This document shows positions 47,183 to 57,084 of a stretch of 64,000 nt of DNA, one piece after another. Made by a program: the position numbers and the translations under genes. This stretch comes from an uncultured SAR324 cluster bacterium (GTDB lineage Bacteria; SAR324; NAC60-12): assembly GCA_905182865.1 (NCBI GenBank), contig CAJJCY010000004.1, forward strand, positions 310,001 through 374,000, read 5' to 3'. Below the pieces are notes generated by a model. It made no database searches. It had not been told where the DNA came from and saw only the letters and a program-made list of their open reading frames with translations. Numbering within the stretch: the stretch's first letter is position 1; each line of letters starts with the position of its first letter.

Positions 47183-47671
47183 ATGAAAGAATCATCCAAA
47201 AATACGACTGAAATTCTTTTTATCTGCATGGGAAATATCTGTCGCTCGCCAAGTGCAGAGGCCGTTATGCAGGCTTTGGTAAAAAAAAGAGGACTGGAAA
47301 AGGAAATCCTTTGTGACTCTGCCGGAACGACTGATTATCACATGGGCAATCCTGCTGATGCGAGGATGCAGGAACATGCTGTTTTGCGTGGTTACGAACT
47401 GAACAGTATTTCACGTCCATTTGAGGAAGATGATTTTGAGAAGTTTGACTTTATAATAACGATGGATGAAGACAATTATCAACAAATCCAGTGGAACGAC
47501 CAAAGTAATAAATATGCAGAAAAGATTCGGCGCATGACGGATTTTTGCAGTTCAAAAACAGTTTCTGAAGTTCCTGATCCATATTACAGTGGTGAGCAGG
47601 GTTTTGAAAATGTGCTGGATATTCTTGAAGATGCCTGCCATGGTTTGCTGGATTACATTACGACAAAATAA
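47183..47671 (+). CDS. Low-molecular-weight protein-tyrosine phosphatase family
   Basis: 162 residues from ATG 47183, which places the P-loop near the N-terminus as usual; an upstream ATG at 47126 would add 19 residues. The phosphate-binding loop CMGNICRSPSAE is CX5R, and the general-acid Asp is in EVPDPYYSG near residue 135. The family removes phosphate from tyrosine or, in some bacterial members, from sugar-phosphate adducts on proteins. It lies 2 bases before a fructosamine-kinase-family gene, a frequent bacterial pairing linked to protein deglycation, so a ribulosamine-5-phosphate adduct is a plausible substrate. Confidence 0.9.
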   Translation: MKESSKNTTEILFICMGNICRSPSAEAVMQALVKKRGLEKEILCDSAGTTDYHMGNPADARMQEHAVLRGYELNSISRPFEEDDFEKFDFIITMDEDNYQQIQWNDQSNKYAEKIRRMTDFCSSKTVSEVPDPYYSGEQGFENVLDILEDACHGLLDYITTK

Positions 47672-47673
47672 TA

Positions 47674-48546
47674 ATGAATCCTGATTTAAAGTCCAGGATA
47701 GAAGAAATTCTCTCAGAGCCTGTAAAATCAACGACTGCTGTGTCTGGAGGTTGTATTGCAGATTCACGTAAATTAGTAATGAACTCAGGAAGAGTGTTTT
47801 TTCTCAAACAGGTTCGTGACGGCAGTTCAGGAACTTTTGAATCTGAAGTTCGTGGGCTGGAAGAGTTACGAAAAGCCGGCGCTGTATTGGTTCCGGAAGT
47901 TGTAGCGCATGGTCTGGATTATTTGCTCTTGGAATGGATTGAGGAGGGAAAGGAAAGTGCAGATTCATGCATGGAGGAGTTGGGTTTTCAATTTGCAAAA
48001 CTGCACTACTTCTCTGGTGAAATATTTGGTTTTCCGGAAGACAACTATTTAGGCGATTCACCGCAATCAAACTCACCCTCAAAAAACGGTAGCATAAATT
48101 GGCCCACTTTTTATGTGGAAAATCGTCTGCAATTTCAAGCCTCTTTGGCGGTTAAAAACGGATATACGAATCCTGAACTGCAAAATCTGCTTGAGCTATT
48201 GTACAACAAAATACCAGAGTTACTTTCTGGTACAGAGGACAAACCATCTCTACTGCATGGGGATTTATGGTCCGGAAATTATTTAATCGATAAAAACGGT
48301 AGGTCTTGGCTGATTGATCCTGCGGTTTATTACGGACATCGGGAAGCTGATTTGGCAATGACTTCGCTTTTTGGTGGTTTCAGTAAAACTTTCTATTCTG
48401 CATACGAATCAGCTTTTCCACTGGCACCTGGTTATGCTGAAAGGGAACCGCTTTACCAACTATATCACCTGCTGAATCATTTGAACCTGTTTGGAACCGG
48501 ATATTACAGACAAGTAATTTCAATCCTGAAACGCTATGCCGGTTGA
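47674..48546 (+). CDS. Fructosamine/ribulosamine 3-kinase family protein
   Basis: 290 residues, normal family length. The aminoglycoside-phosphotransferase-like fold shows FFLKQV (nucleotide-binding Lys), LLLEWIEEG (hinge), the catalytic loop LLHGDLWSGN, and the metal-binding DPAVYYGHREADLAM. Bacterial members phosphorylate ketoamine adducts on proteins (ribulosamines, erythrulosamines), which makes them unstable and so repairs the protein. It starts 2 bases after the phosphatase gene stop, so they form one operon: phosphatase and kinase could act in series on sugar-phosphate-derived glycation products. Confidence 0.9.
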   Translation: MNPDLKSRIEEILSEPVKSTTAVSGGCIADSRKLVMNSGRVFFLKQVRDGSSGTFESEVRGLEELRKAGAVLVPEVVAHGLDYLLLEWIEEGKESADSCMEELGFQFAKLHYFSGEIFGFPEDNYLGDSPQSNSPSKNGSINWPTFYVENRLQFQASLAVKNGYTNPELQNLLELLYNKIPELLSGTEDKPSLLHGDLWSGNYLIDKNGRSWLIDPAVYYGHREADLAMTSLFGGFSKTFYSAYESAFPLAPGYAEREPLYQLYHLLNHLNLFGTGYYRQVISILKRYAG

Positions 48547-48569
48547 GATCTAAACGAAGTATAAATTCC

Positions 48570-49298
48570 TCATAGAACTCGTTCAAACAATGTCTTCATT
48601 GCTTCCCAGGATTTCCTGTCAGCATTTTCATTGTAGGCAAGTGGTAGGTTAAACTTTTTTCCGCGTTCATCAGCAGCAGGGTTTGAAAAACCATGCAAGG
48701 CTCCTTCATAAGAAATGAATTCAAAGATGGCCCCCGCTGTATCCATCTCAGACTTGAACTGATCAATTGCTTCCTGTGAAATAAACTGATCTGAAGCGCC
48801 GTTACAAACCAACACCTCAGCTTTTATTTCTCCAACTGCAGGTGTATGAAATGAATCCAGGGCTCCGTGAAAACTCACCACAGCCCTGAGATCCATTCCT
48901 AAGCGAGCCATGTTCAAAACCAGTGCTCCTCCGAAACAATAACCAATCGCCCCAAGGCGCCTGGAGTCGGACAGTGGGTGCCCCTTAAGTACATTGTAGG
49001 CTGCCTGAACACGGTCTTTAACTATTTTTTTATCGCTGATTACTGTATTCATCAGTGATCCTGCTTCGTCAGGATTGTCTACTGTTTTACCTTCACCATA
49101 CATGTCGACACCCATTGCGACGAAGCCAAGTTCAGCAATTTGTTTAGTTCTTTTTTGGATGTATTCATTCATTCCCCACCATTCTGGAAAAACCAGGACT
49201 CCAGGCCGTTTCTCATTGGTAGTTTCATTCCAGGCCAGATATCCCTTAAATATTGTGCTTTCTACAGAGTAGGATGTGTATTCAGTGTGTATGCTCAT
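48570..49298 (-). CDS. Dienelactone-hydrolase-family alpha/beta hydrolase
   Basis: 242 residues. The nucleophile elbow is GYCFGGAL (Cys), the acid is Asp in VCNGASDQFIS, and the His is in GALHGFSNPAAD, the Cys-Asp-His triad of the DLH family. PGVLVFPEWWGMNEYIQKRT is the usual N-terminal strand-loop with oxyanion residues. It is a cytosolic esterase/lactonase; chlorocatechol degradation genes are absent, so the substrate is open. It is convergent with the deglycation pair and has its own promoter. Confidence 0.9.
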   Translation of the reverse strand: MSIHTEYTSYSVESTIFKGYLAWNETTNEKRPGVLVFPEWWGMNEYIQKRTKQIAELGFVAMGVDMYGEGKTVDNPDEAGSLMNTVISDKKIVKDRVQAAYNVLKGHPLSDSRRLGAIGYCFGGALVLNMARLGMDLRAVVSFHGALDSFHTPAVGEIKAEVLVCNGASDQFISQEAIDQFKSEMDTAGAIFEFISYEGALHGFSNPAADERGKKFNLPLAYNENADRKSWEAMKTLFERVL

Positions 49299-49343
49299 TT
49301 TTTTTCCTTAATTTGGTGTACTCGACAGTCACGAGTTTTGTCG

Positions 49344-49420
49344 TGTCATCCCGAAAGTGTGTGATGGATCTTGTACGATATCAGGACTTTATTGGATCTT
49401 TAAATTTGCTTGAGATGACA
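49344..49420. repeat. Small intergenic element with inverted ends
   Basis: The gap 49299-49922 has no gene. Within it, TGTCATC at 49344 and GATGACA at 49420 form inverted ends of a 77-base stretch containing CCCGAAAGTG and GGATCTT. It resembles the small palindromic repeats dispersed in many proteobacterial genomes. The rest of the gap is AT-rich and should contain the promoter of the downstream ABC operon. Confidence 0.4.
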
Positions 49421-49922
49421 AGTCAATGTAAATAATATCAGTATATTACAAAAACTCATGAATCACGATTTAGTGTATATAATCAAACTTCAAGCTCACA
49501 TGTTTACCGGTGCTTAGGTTTTATTGGATGAGAGCCCAAACTAATTTCGTGAATTAGGCACTCTAACTGAACCAAAGTATTATTACAAATTTTTTAGGAC
49601 TACTCTCCCTCATGTGTAATTGTGAGTAAGGTTCTATAAATTAACCTTGATTCTTTCAGCATTTCCTTTTAGTTTTTGCTCTCAATCATTTTTTAGTGAA
49701 CGACTCCAAATTGAAACAGACTTAACTTACCAGACATTGCAAGGGTAATTTTCATTTTTTTCAGTGAGTTTTTGGTCAATTACTCTATTTTTTAGTGTTT
49801 TGTAAGTTGTTTATTCTCTTTTGGTAGATTTATAAAGAATATGTTTGACACTTTCTGTTTCAAGATGTAGAATGCTCTTCTGTTTAAGATTGTTTTTATT
49901 TAAGTATTTTATATAAGGAAAG

Positions 49923-51018
49923 ATGAGTTCTAGCGAAGCTTATGTTAGTTTCCAGGGTGTTCAAAAAAGCTATGATGGCGAAACACTCGTCGTCAAAGAT
50001 TTGAATTTAGACACGCAAAGAGGTGAATTTCTAACTATGCTTGGTCCTTCAGGTTCAGGAAAATCTACTTGTTTGATGATGTTAGCTGGATTTGAAACGG
50101 TGACTCACGGTGAAATAATTCTCGATGGGACCTCCATCAATAACGTTCCCCCACACAAAAGAAATATCGGCATGGTATTCCAGAACTATGCTTTGTTCCC
50201 TCACATGACTGTCAATGAAAATTTAGCTTTTCCCCTGCAAGTAAGAAAGATGTCAAAAAGTGATATTGAAGACCGTGTTAAAAATGTTCTGGATATGGTG
50301 CAGTTGGGTTCTTTCGGTTCACGCCGTCCGATGCAACTTTCCGGAGGTCAACAGCAGAGAGTTGCAGTGGCACGTTCTTTAGTATGTGACCCAAAGGCCT
50401 TTATGATGGATGAACCGTTGGGCGCGCTTGACAAACAACTGCGTGAGCAAATGCAGTATGAAAAAAAGATTTCAATCAGATGCTGGTGCAACAACAGTTT
50501 ATGTGACTCACGATCAAAGTGAAGCCTTGACCATGTCCAACCGCATTGCGGTTTTTAATGACGGCGTAATTCAGCAACTGGCCGCACCGGATACGCTTTA
50601 CGAAGCACCGGAAAATGCTTTTGTAGCCCAGTTCATTGGGGAGAACAACACCCTTTATGGTAAAGTCATCGGTCTTGATGGCGATATATGTACGGTAGAG
50701 GCAGAGAATGGGGATAAACTAAAGGCACTTGGCGTCAACATACAGGGCGTAGGTTTTGACACCATGATTTCACTTCGTCCTGAACGAGTTGAAGTTAATC
50801 CTGAAAGTGGGCAATGCTCAAGTACTGTTACAGGAAAAGTAGAAGAATTGATTTATCTGGGAGATCATATTCGCTCCCGTATGAACGTTTGTGGTCAGGA
50901 CGACTTTATCGTCAAGATTCCAAACTCTGCAAACCATGCACAATTGAGTCCCGGAGATACGGTTAAAGTTGGCTGGAAAGCAGAAGATGCACGTGCATTG
51001 GATGTACTTGTGTCATAA
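49923..51018 (+). CDS. Polyamine-type ABC transporter ATPase (PotA-like), frameshifted
   Basis: Corrected length about 365 residues. Frame 1 (49923-50522) has Walker A GPSGSGKST, LSGGQQQRVAVARSL, Walker B AFMMDEPLGALDKQLREQMQ. At the run of seven A near 50461 the frame slips; frame 2 goes on with RFQSDAGATTVYVTHDQSEA LTMS (H-loop) and a C-terminal TOBE domain (SLRPERVEVNPESG). AAGGAAAG precedes the start. It energises uptake by the PotB/PotC-like permeases encoded downstream. The part just after the slip is locally GC-richer. The indel is probably a sequencing error, since the rest of the operon is intact. Confidence 0.88.
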
Positions 51019-51161
51019 GATGCTGTGGAATAAAGGAGTTGGCCATTGGATTTATTCAAACTGCCAGCATCACGCTTCCAGCATCTTTTAATAGGAGGTC
51101 CCAATTCAGGGATTTCTAAAAAATAGCCCGTTGTGGGTTTAATTGTAAAATAGGAGATAGT

Positions 51162-52256
51162 ATGAATAAATTCATGCGAACCATGACGGCTGCAGCTGTC
51201 ATGGCAATGGTCGGCTTTGCCGGCCAGACAATGGCAACTGAGTTGGTTGTTGTTTCATGGGGTGGTGCTTATACTGCAAGTCAGCAGAATGCTTACCATG
51301 CCCCTTATATGAAGAATAATCCTGGTATTAAAATCATCAATGATGATTCTGCCGGCAGTGCAGTTGCAAAATTGCGGGCTATGAAACAGGCGGGAAATAC
51401 CACATGGGATTTAGTTGATGCAGTTGCATCTGATGCAATGAGGCTTTGTGATGAAGGTTTAGTTGATGTAATCGATCATGATAATGCTTTGGCTTCGGCA
51501 CCAGACGGAACACCAGCCTCAAAGGATTTTGGGGATTTTATTGTTTCCGAATGTTTTATTCCACAAATTGTTTATTCGACAACTTTTGGGTATCGCAAAG
51601 ATAAAGTCAGCAGACCGATGTCAAGTATCTGTGATGTCTTTGACTTAAAATCTTTTCCAGGCAAGCGTGCCTTGGAAAAAAAGCCGATAAACAATTTAGA
51701 ATGGGCCCTTATTTGTGATGGAGTTGCTCCCTCTAAGGTCTATGATGTCCTTGGAACAAATGCTGGAGTAAAACAAGCACTAGCAAAGCTGGACACGATA
51801 AAGAGTAAGGTTGTCTGGTGGACTTCTGGATCACAAACTCCTCAGCTTTTAGCTGATGGTGAGGTTGTTGTAGGCTCAACTTACAATGGTCGTTTATTTA
51901 AGTTGATTGAGGTGGACAAGCAACCTGTATCTATGCTTTGGGATTGGCAGGTTTTCGACCTTGATGGTTGGGTAGTACCTAGTGGTACTAAAAATAAAGC
52001 AGCAGTCATGAAGTATCTTAAGTTTGCAACCGACACGCAGCGTCTTGCAGATCAGGCCAAATGGATTTCCTATGGTCCAACACGTGCTTCCTCAGCACCT
52101 CTTGTAGGCAATCATAATAGTCTTGGAATTCCAATGGCTCCTCACATGCCTACTGATCCGCTCAACGCAAAAACTACCCTACTCTTCAATTATGAGTTCT
52201 GGGCAGATAATCGTGATGACCTTGATGCCAAGTTTAACGCTTGGTTGTTGAAATAG
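51162..52256 (+). CDS. Polyamine-type ABC transporter binding protein (PotD-like)
   Basis: 364 residues with a clear Sec signal (MNKFMRTMTAAAVMAMVGFA GQTMA) and mature start TELVVVSWGGAYTASQQ, the LxVxxWGGxY opening of spermidine/putrescine and related solute-binding proteins. Periplasmic. The Asp/Glu/Trp ligand set of PotD cannot be confirmed by eye, so the ligand could be another small cationic or amino compound. The operon ends in genes for cleaving diamino acids and amides, which suggests an amino-acid-derived ligand. GGAGATAGT precedes the start. Confidence 0.88.
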   Translation: MNKFMRTMTAAAVMAMVGFAGQTMATELVVVSWGGAYTASQQNAYHAPYMKNNPGIKIINDDSAGSAVAKLRAMKQAGNTTWDLVDAVASDAMRLCDEGLVDVIDHDNALASAPDGTPASKDFGDFIVSECFIPQIVYSTTFGYRKDKVSRPMSSICDVFDLKSFPGKRALEKKPINNLEWALICDGVAPSKVYDVLGTNAGVKQALAKLDTIKSKVVWWTSGSQTPQLLADGEVVVGSTYNGRLFKLIEVDKQPVSMLWDWQVFDLDGWVVPSGTKNKAAVMKYLKFATDTQRLADQAKWISYGPTRASSAPLVGNHNSLGIPMAPHMPTDPLNAKTTLLFNYEFWADNRDDLDAKFNAWLLK

Positions 52257-52328
52257 TCATTTTGCTTAAATCAGTCGGGAATTCAGCAATGTTTCCCGAC
52301 TATTTAAATCCTACCTAACTTTAATTTA

Positions 52329-53591
52329 ATGGAAAAAATCCAAGAAAATATTGTTACTGCTGACGGAATTCCTCTTAAGATAAGTTTGGCAAGAGCTCAG
52401 CGGCGCAGTAAAATTGTTGCTTTCATGATGGTTTTTCCTCTATTGGTTTTTATTGTAGTTGCTTTTATTGGCCCAATTGCTGATATGCTACTGCTGTCAA
52501 TAGACAATTCAATTGTAAAAAAAATCCTACCTAAATCTTCCGAAGCTCTCCAAAACTGGGATGAATATTCAGGTGAGTTGCCTGGTGAGGCTGTATTTGC
52601 TGCTATGGTGGATGAAATAAAAAAAGCTAAGGCCGCAAAGGAACATACTAGAGTCGGGCAACGCCTGAACTATGAAAGCTCTGGATTTTCCAGCTTGTTC
52701 CGGAAAGCTGGACGAAAAGTGACCAAAATAAAAACACCTCCTTTTAAAGAAGCACTAATTAAAACAGATAAACGTTGGGGAGAGATTTATACTTGGCAAG
52801 TAATTAAACAAAATTCATCAAGTTATACTGAAGGATACTACCTTGCAGCATTAGATTTCAAGAGGAAATTTTCAAGTGGAAATATTGAGTCACTGGAATC
52901 GAAGGACAGTATATATCTGAAATTATTTTTTAGAACCATCGTGCTAAGTTCACTAATAACATTTCTCACTTTTGTTATTGGTTTTCCTTTGTCATACATG
53001 CTTTCTACGGTGTCTACTCGTATTAGTAATATCCTTATTATTTTTGTTCTTTTACCATTTTGGACATCACTTCTTGTGCGAACCACTTCCTGGATTGCTC
53101 TTTTACAACAAGAAGGAGTGATTAATGATTTTTTGGTTTTAGTAGGATTTATTAATGAGGAAGGTCGTTTGGCAATGATTCACAATGCTACAGGGACAGT
53201 GGTTGCAATGACACATATTCTTCTGCCGTTTATGATTTTACCTTTGTTCAGCGTGATGAAAACTATTCCAAAATCATACGTACGTGCAGCTATTTCTTTA
53301 GGTGCACATCCTTGGAAGGCTTTCTGGAAGGTGTATTTCCCTAATACAGGGGCAGGTATTGGAGCAGGCTCAATTTTAGTGTTTATTTTGGCAATTGGTT
53401 ACTACATTACACCTGCATTAGTTGGAGGTAGTTCAGGAACGTTTATCAGTAACAGGATTGCATATCATATTTCAAGTTCACTTAACTGGGGTTTAGGTTC
53501 TGCCATTGGGGTTATTTTGCTGGGTATTGTGCTTTTATTTTTTGTATTCTATGACCGTATCGTAGGGATCAACAACATGAAATTAGGATAA
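52329..53591 (+). CDS. Polyamine-type ABC permease (PotB-like) with long periplasmic insertion
   Basis: 420 residues, against about 280-300 for a standard PotB. After TM1 (MMVFPLLVFIVVAFIGPIAD) come about 140 mostly hydrophilic residues (roughly 65-205) before the second helix LKLFFRTIVLSSLITFLTFV. The remaining core is ordinary, with the EAA motif SYVRAAISLGAHPWKAFWKV near residue 320. The insertion should face the periplasm and might contact the binding protein. Two bases separate it from the next permease gene. Confidence 0.9.
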   Translation: MEKIQENIVTADGIPLKISLARAQRRSKIVAFMMVFPLLVFIVVAFIGPIADMLLLSIDNSIVKKILPKSSEALQNWDEYSGELPGEAVFAAMVDEIKKAKAAKEHTRVGQRLNYESSGFSSLFRKAGRKVTKIKTPPFKEALIKTDKRWGEIYTWQVIKQNSSSYTEGYYLAALDFKRKFSSGNIESLESKDSIYLKLFFRTIVLSSLITFLTFVIGFPLSYMLSTVSTRISNILIIFVLLPFWTSLLVRTTSWIALLQQEGVINDFLVLVGFINEEGRLAMIHNATGTVVAMTHILLPFMILPLFSVMKTIPKSYVRAAISLGAHPWKAFWKVYFPNTGAGIGAGSILVFILAIGYYITPALVGGSSGTFISNRIAYHISSSLNWGLGSAIGVILLGIVLLFFVFYDRIVGINNMKLG

Positions 53592-53592
53592 A

Positions 53593-54447
53593 ATGAGTAC
53601 TTTGCCTCCATACTTTAGTGTTCCAGAAAGAATATGGCACTATACATTTTGGATAATTTGCGTTTCAGTTCTGTTTTTTTTGATATTCCCACTGATTGTA
53701 ATTATACCACTTTCCTTTAATGAAGTTCCTTTTTTTACTTTCACAAAGAAAATGCTGGCCTTTGATCCCGATGGTTATTCATTACAATGGTACAACGATT
53801 TTTTTACTAACTTGAATTGGCAGGGAGCTGTTAGAAATTCAGTCTTCATAGCTTTTTTTGCTACAATAATTGCTACATTTTTGGGCACTTTGGCTTCATT
53901 AGGGCTTTCCCGTCCAAATATGCCATATCGGACTTTGTTAATGAGTCTCTTGATTTCTCCAATGATTGTTCCTCTAATTATTTCTGCGGCCGGAATGTTC
54001 TTTTTTTACAGTCGTATAGGTTTACAGGGGACTCATTTGGGTGTGATCTTAGCACACGCTGTGCTGGGTACACCTTTCGTTGTCATTACTGTTACCGCCA
54101 CCTTAAGTGGATTTGACAATAACTTGATTCGTGCCTCTCAAAGTTTAGGAGCCACGCCCACGACAACTTTTTTCAAAGTCATTGTACCTTTGATTACTCC
54201 AGGAGTTATTTCCGGAGCTCTTTTTGCTTTTGTTACTTCTTTTGATGAAGTAGTGGTTGTACTTTTCGTTGGTTCATATAGACAACGCACGATACCATGG
54301 CAAATGTTTTCCGGAATTCGCGAACAAATAAGCCCCACAATTCTTGCGGCAGCAACTTTATTGATTGTCGTCACTATTGCGCTTTTAACTACACTCGAAT
54401 TGTTGCGCCGTCGTACAGAACGCCTACGGGGTGTTACCCCTTCCTAA
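53593..54447 (+). CDS. Polyamine-type ABC permease (PotC-like)
   Basis: 284 residues with six membrane helices. FPLIVIIPLSFNEVPFFTF at TM1 and the EAA loop NNLIRASQSLGATPTTTFFK VIVPLITPG near residue 175 are typical of PotC. SFDEVVVVLFVG in the last third is a family hallmark. With the PotB-like subunit it forms the heterodimeric pore. It completes the ATPase-binding protein-permease-permease operon; the catabolic genes begin about 180 bases downstream on the same strand. Confidence 0.92.
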   Translation: MSTLPPYFSVPERIWHYTFWIICVSVLFFLIFPLIVIIPLSFNEVPFFTFTKKMLAFDPDGYSLQWYNDFFTNLNWQGAVRNSVFIAFFATIIATFLGTLASLGLSRPNMPYRTLLMSLLISPMIVPLIISAAGMFFFYSRIGLQGTHLGVILAHAVLGTPFVVITVTATLSGFDNNLIRASQSLGATPTTTFFKVIVPLITPGVISGALFAFVTSFDEVVVVLFVGSYRQRTIPWQMFSGIREQISPTILAAATLLIVVTIALLTTLELLRRRTERLRGVTPS

Positions 54448-54625
54448 TCAATCATGGCATAAAGTCTCGAAGCTATTTCAGTTTTCGAGCTTAAGATTCT
54501 AACTAAAGAATCTTTAATTTGGATCTTTTCTATCCGGCGACTTTTTTTCCGTAATAATTAACATCCTTCACAACAACAACTTCTTAGAGTTGCTTTTTAA
54601 TGCGAATACTAAAAATGATTAAAAA

Positions 54626-55822
54626 ATGACAACTGTATTTGAAAACGCAACAATCGCTCATGTTGCAGGTAGGCCTCATTCTCATCAGGCTGCACTGGAA
54701 ATCCTTCCTCCCGAAGGTTTTGCAACTGCGATAGAAGAAATTACCCAATGGGATGGATATGCGCCTACACCGCTTTATAGCTTGAAAGCACTTGCAGAAA
54801 GACTGTATCTCAACGAAGTTCTTTACAAAGATGAAGGCCCTCGATTTGGCCTGGGAAGTTTTAAGGCACTTGGAGGAGCTTATGCAGCTTTACGTGTATT
54901 ACAAAAACAAATCTCTCTCTCTTTGAGTAATGATGTCAGTTTAAAAGATATTCGTACAGGAGAATATACCAAAGAAGCTGCCGATATTACATTAGTATCA
55001 GCAACCGATGGTAACCATGGACGCTCACTCGCCTGGGGTTGTCAACGTTTCGGTGCACAGTGCCGCATCTATATCCATGCAGAAGTCAGCGAGGGACGGG
55101 CCGTAGCCATGCGTGATTTAGGTGCGGAAGTAATTCGAATAAAAGGGGACTATGACGATTCAGTAGATCTGGCACGCATCGAGGCTGAGAGAAACAACTG
55201 GTTTGTTGTCTCCGATACGACATGGCCGGGCTATAGTGAACCACCACGTGATGTTATGCTGGGATATGGCGTAATGACTCGTGAAATTAACGATGAGTTG
55301 ACTCAGCCACCGACACATATCTTTCTGCAAAGTGGTTGTGGTGGTTTTGCTGCTTCAGTTGCTTCTGCTTTAAGGCAGTACTGGGGAAATCAAACCCCAC
55401 GTGTGGTAATTGTAGAGCCAGAACTGGCCGCTTGTCTGTATGAGAGTTCTAAAGCAAATGAAGTGAAGAGAGTAAACATCAAAGAAGAAAGCATTATGGC
55501 CGGATTGTCCTGTGGAGAAGCATCCGAAATGGCCTGGGAAATTTTAACAGAAGAGGCGGTTGATTTTATCACTATTCCTGACAATATCGTACCTCAAACC
55601 GTTCGTGCTCTGGCTAGGCCGGTCGGCGATGACCCAGTTATAGAGGCCGGGGAAAGTGCAGTGGCAGGTCTTGCTGTACTAATCTGTGCAGTCAAACAAC
55701 TTGACTTGCGTGCTAAACTTGGTTTGGATAAGACTTCCCGTGTTTTGTTGATTGGTTCAGAAGGCGTTACTGATAGAGAAATATTTGCCAAAATTATGGA
55801 AGGAGATAAACATGCTGGATAG
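54626..55822 (+). CDS. dpaL: Diaminopropionate ammonia-lyase
   Basis: 398 residues, the same length as E. coli YgeX/DpaL. The fold-type II PLP motif KDEGPRFGLGSFKALGGAYA carries the Schiff-base Lys, and SATDGNHGRSLAWG carries the second catalytic Asp, both as in DpaL. PRVVIVEPELAACLYES and the C-terminal LIGSEGVTD also match. It converts 2,3-diaminopropionate to pyruvate and two ammonia. It sits between the polyamine-type importer and an M24 hydrolase whose start it overlaps by 11 bases, so the imported compound may be converted to diaminopropionate or a relative. Confidence 0.88.
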   Translation: MTTVFENATIAHVAGRPHSHQAALEILPPEGFATAIEEITQWDGYAPTPLYSLKALAERLYLNEVLYKDEGPRFGLGSFKALGGAYAALRVLQKQISLSLSNDVSLKDIRTGEYTKEAADITLVSATDGNHGRSLAWGCQRFGAQCRIYIHAEVSEGRAVAMRDLGAEVIRIKGDYDDSVDLARIEAERNNWFVVSDTTWPGYSEPPRDVMLGYGVMTREINDELTQPPTHIFLQSGCGGFAASVASALRQYWGNQTPRVVIVEPELAACLYESSKANEVKRVNIKEESIMAGLSCGEASEMAWEILTEEAVDFITIPDNIVPQTVRALARPVGDDPVIEAGESAVAGLAVLICAVKQLDLRAKLGLDKTSRVLLIGSEGVTDREIFAKIMEGDKHAG

Positions 55823-56984
55823 TCCTGTTCGAGGTTTTCTTGTTGGAGAGTTCGAGACGCGTTTAGAGAGATTACATAAACTGATGTCTACAAAAGGACT
55901 TGCCGGAATTTTACTGATGAGTGAACCGGAAGTGCGATATTTTACTGGTTTTCTTACACAATTTTGGCAAAGTCCGACACGTCCATGGTTTCTTTTCATT
56001 CCTGTTGACAAAAAACCGATTGCTGTAATTCCGGAAATTGGTGCTGCGTTGATGCGCACAACCTGGATTGATGATATTCGAACATGGGGTGCTCCATGGC
56101 CCAAAGATGACGGCATTAGCCTGTTGCAGGACTTACTTGAGCCATTGTTGAAAAGTGGAGCACGGTTGGGAGTCATGAAAGGGCATGAAAGCAGTTTGCG
56201 CATGCCGCTGGGAGATTATGAGCGTTTGATGTCCGGATTAGGAGGAATTGAGGTAGTTGATGCTACTGATATTTTGCATAATTTACGGATGGTTAAATCA
56301 GCAGCAGAGATTGAGAAAATTGCTCATATATGCGGAATTGCTTCACGGACTTTTGCAAGGGCTGGCGATATTTTTCACAAAGGTCAGTCACTTGCGGAAG
56401 CCTTCCGTGCTTTTCGGATAGAATGCTTGACACAAGGTGCTGATGATGTTCCTTATTTGGCTGGCGGTGCTGATCAAGGCGGTTATTGTGATATTATCTC
56501 ACCTCCTTCAAATCGGTCTTTAGAATCCGGAGATATATTGATGTTTGACACCGGCGCTACTTTTGATGGTTATTTTTGTGATTTTGACCGTAATTTTGCC
56601 ATAGAGCAAGCGGATGATCTCTCACGCCGTGCCTATGATACTTTATGGCGTGCAACCGAAGCAGGACTTTCCACGGCACGGCCTGGAAGAACCTGCCGTG
56701 ATTTATTCCATGCAATGGCAGGGGTGGTTGCTGGTGACAGTGACGCGGTGGCGAATGCAGGGCGTTTGGGTCACGGGTTAGGGATGCAGTTGACGGAATG
56801 GCCGTCGATTATACCTACGGACCGAACAGTGTTGGAAGCAGGTATGGTGCTGACGCTTGAGCCATCGGTGGAAACCGTTGATGGGCGTATCATGGTGCAT
56901 GAAGAAAACATCGCGATCACTGAAACGGGCGCGGTGTTCTTGAACGCGCGTTCACCAGAACTGCCAATTATCGGTGGGAGATGA
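55812..56984 (+). CDS. M24-family metallohydrolase (Xaa-Pro-dipeptidase-like)
   Basis: 390 residues from ATG 55812, preceded by AGGAGATAAAC and overlapping dpaL by 11 bases. The creatinase-type N-terminal domain (about 1-155) is followed by a pita-bread fold with all five metal ligands: Asp in MFDTGATFDG, Asp in CDFDRNFA, His in GHGLGMQL, Glu in LTLEPSVE, and Glu in MVHEENIAI. The family includes proline peptidases and also ectoine hydrolase DoeA, which opens a cyclic amidine. The N-terminal domain does not look like that of DoeA. The last 300 bases are clearly GC-richer, continuous in style with the next gene. Confidence 0.85.
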   Translation: MLDSPVRGFLVGEFETRLERLHKLMSTKGLAGILLMSEPEVRYFTGFLTQFWQSPTRPWFLFIPVDKKPIAVIPEIGAALMRTTWIDDIRTWGAPWPKDDGISLLQDLLEPLLKSGARLGVMKGHESSLRMPLGDYERLMSGLGGIEVVDATDILHNLRMVKSAAEIEKIAHICGIASRTFARAGDIFHKGQSLAEAFRAFRIECLTQGADDVPYLAGGADQGGYCDIISPPSNRSLESGDILMFDTGATFDGYFCDFDRNFAIEQADDLSRRAYDTLWRATEAGLSTARPGRTCRDLFHAMAGVVAGDSDAVANAGRLGHGLGMQLTEWPSIIPTDRTVLEAGMVLTLEPSVETVDGRIMVHEENIAITETGAVFLNARSPELPIIGGR

Positions 56985-57084
56985 AAATTATTTAACTTCA
57001 AACAAAGCTACTGAATTTGTAAGGTTTTCTTGAATAATTTCATGATCTAAATGATCTAATAATATTTTATATGAGAATGCTAAT

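Noticed and set aside
54626-55822. dpaL homologue as threonine dehydratase or the hydroxyectoine enzyme EutB
   Set aside because: Length and the KDExxRFGLxxFK and TDGNHGR motifs match diaminopropionate ammonia-lyase more closely.
55812-56984. M24 gene as DMSP lyase DddP or as ectoine hydrolase DoeA
   Set aside because: It keeps the full M24 metal site, but its N-terminal domain does not match what I recall of DddP or DoeA; only a family-level call is supported.
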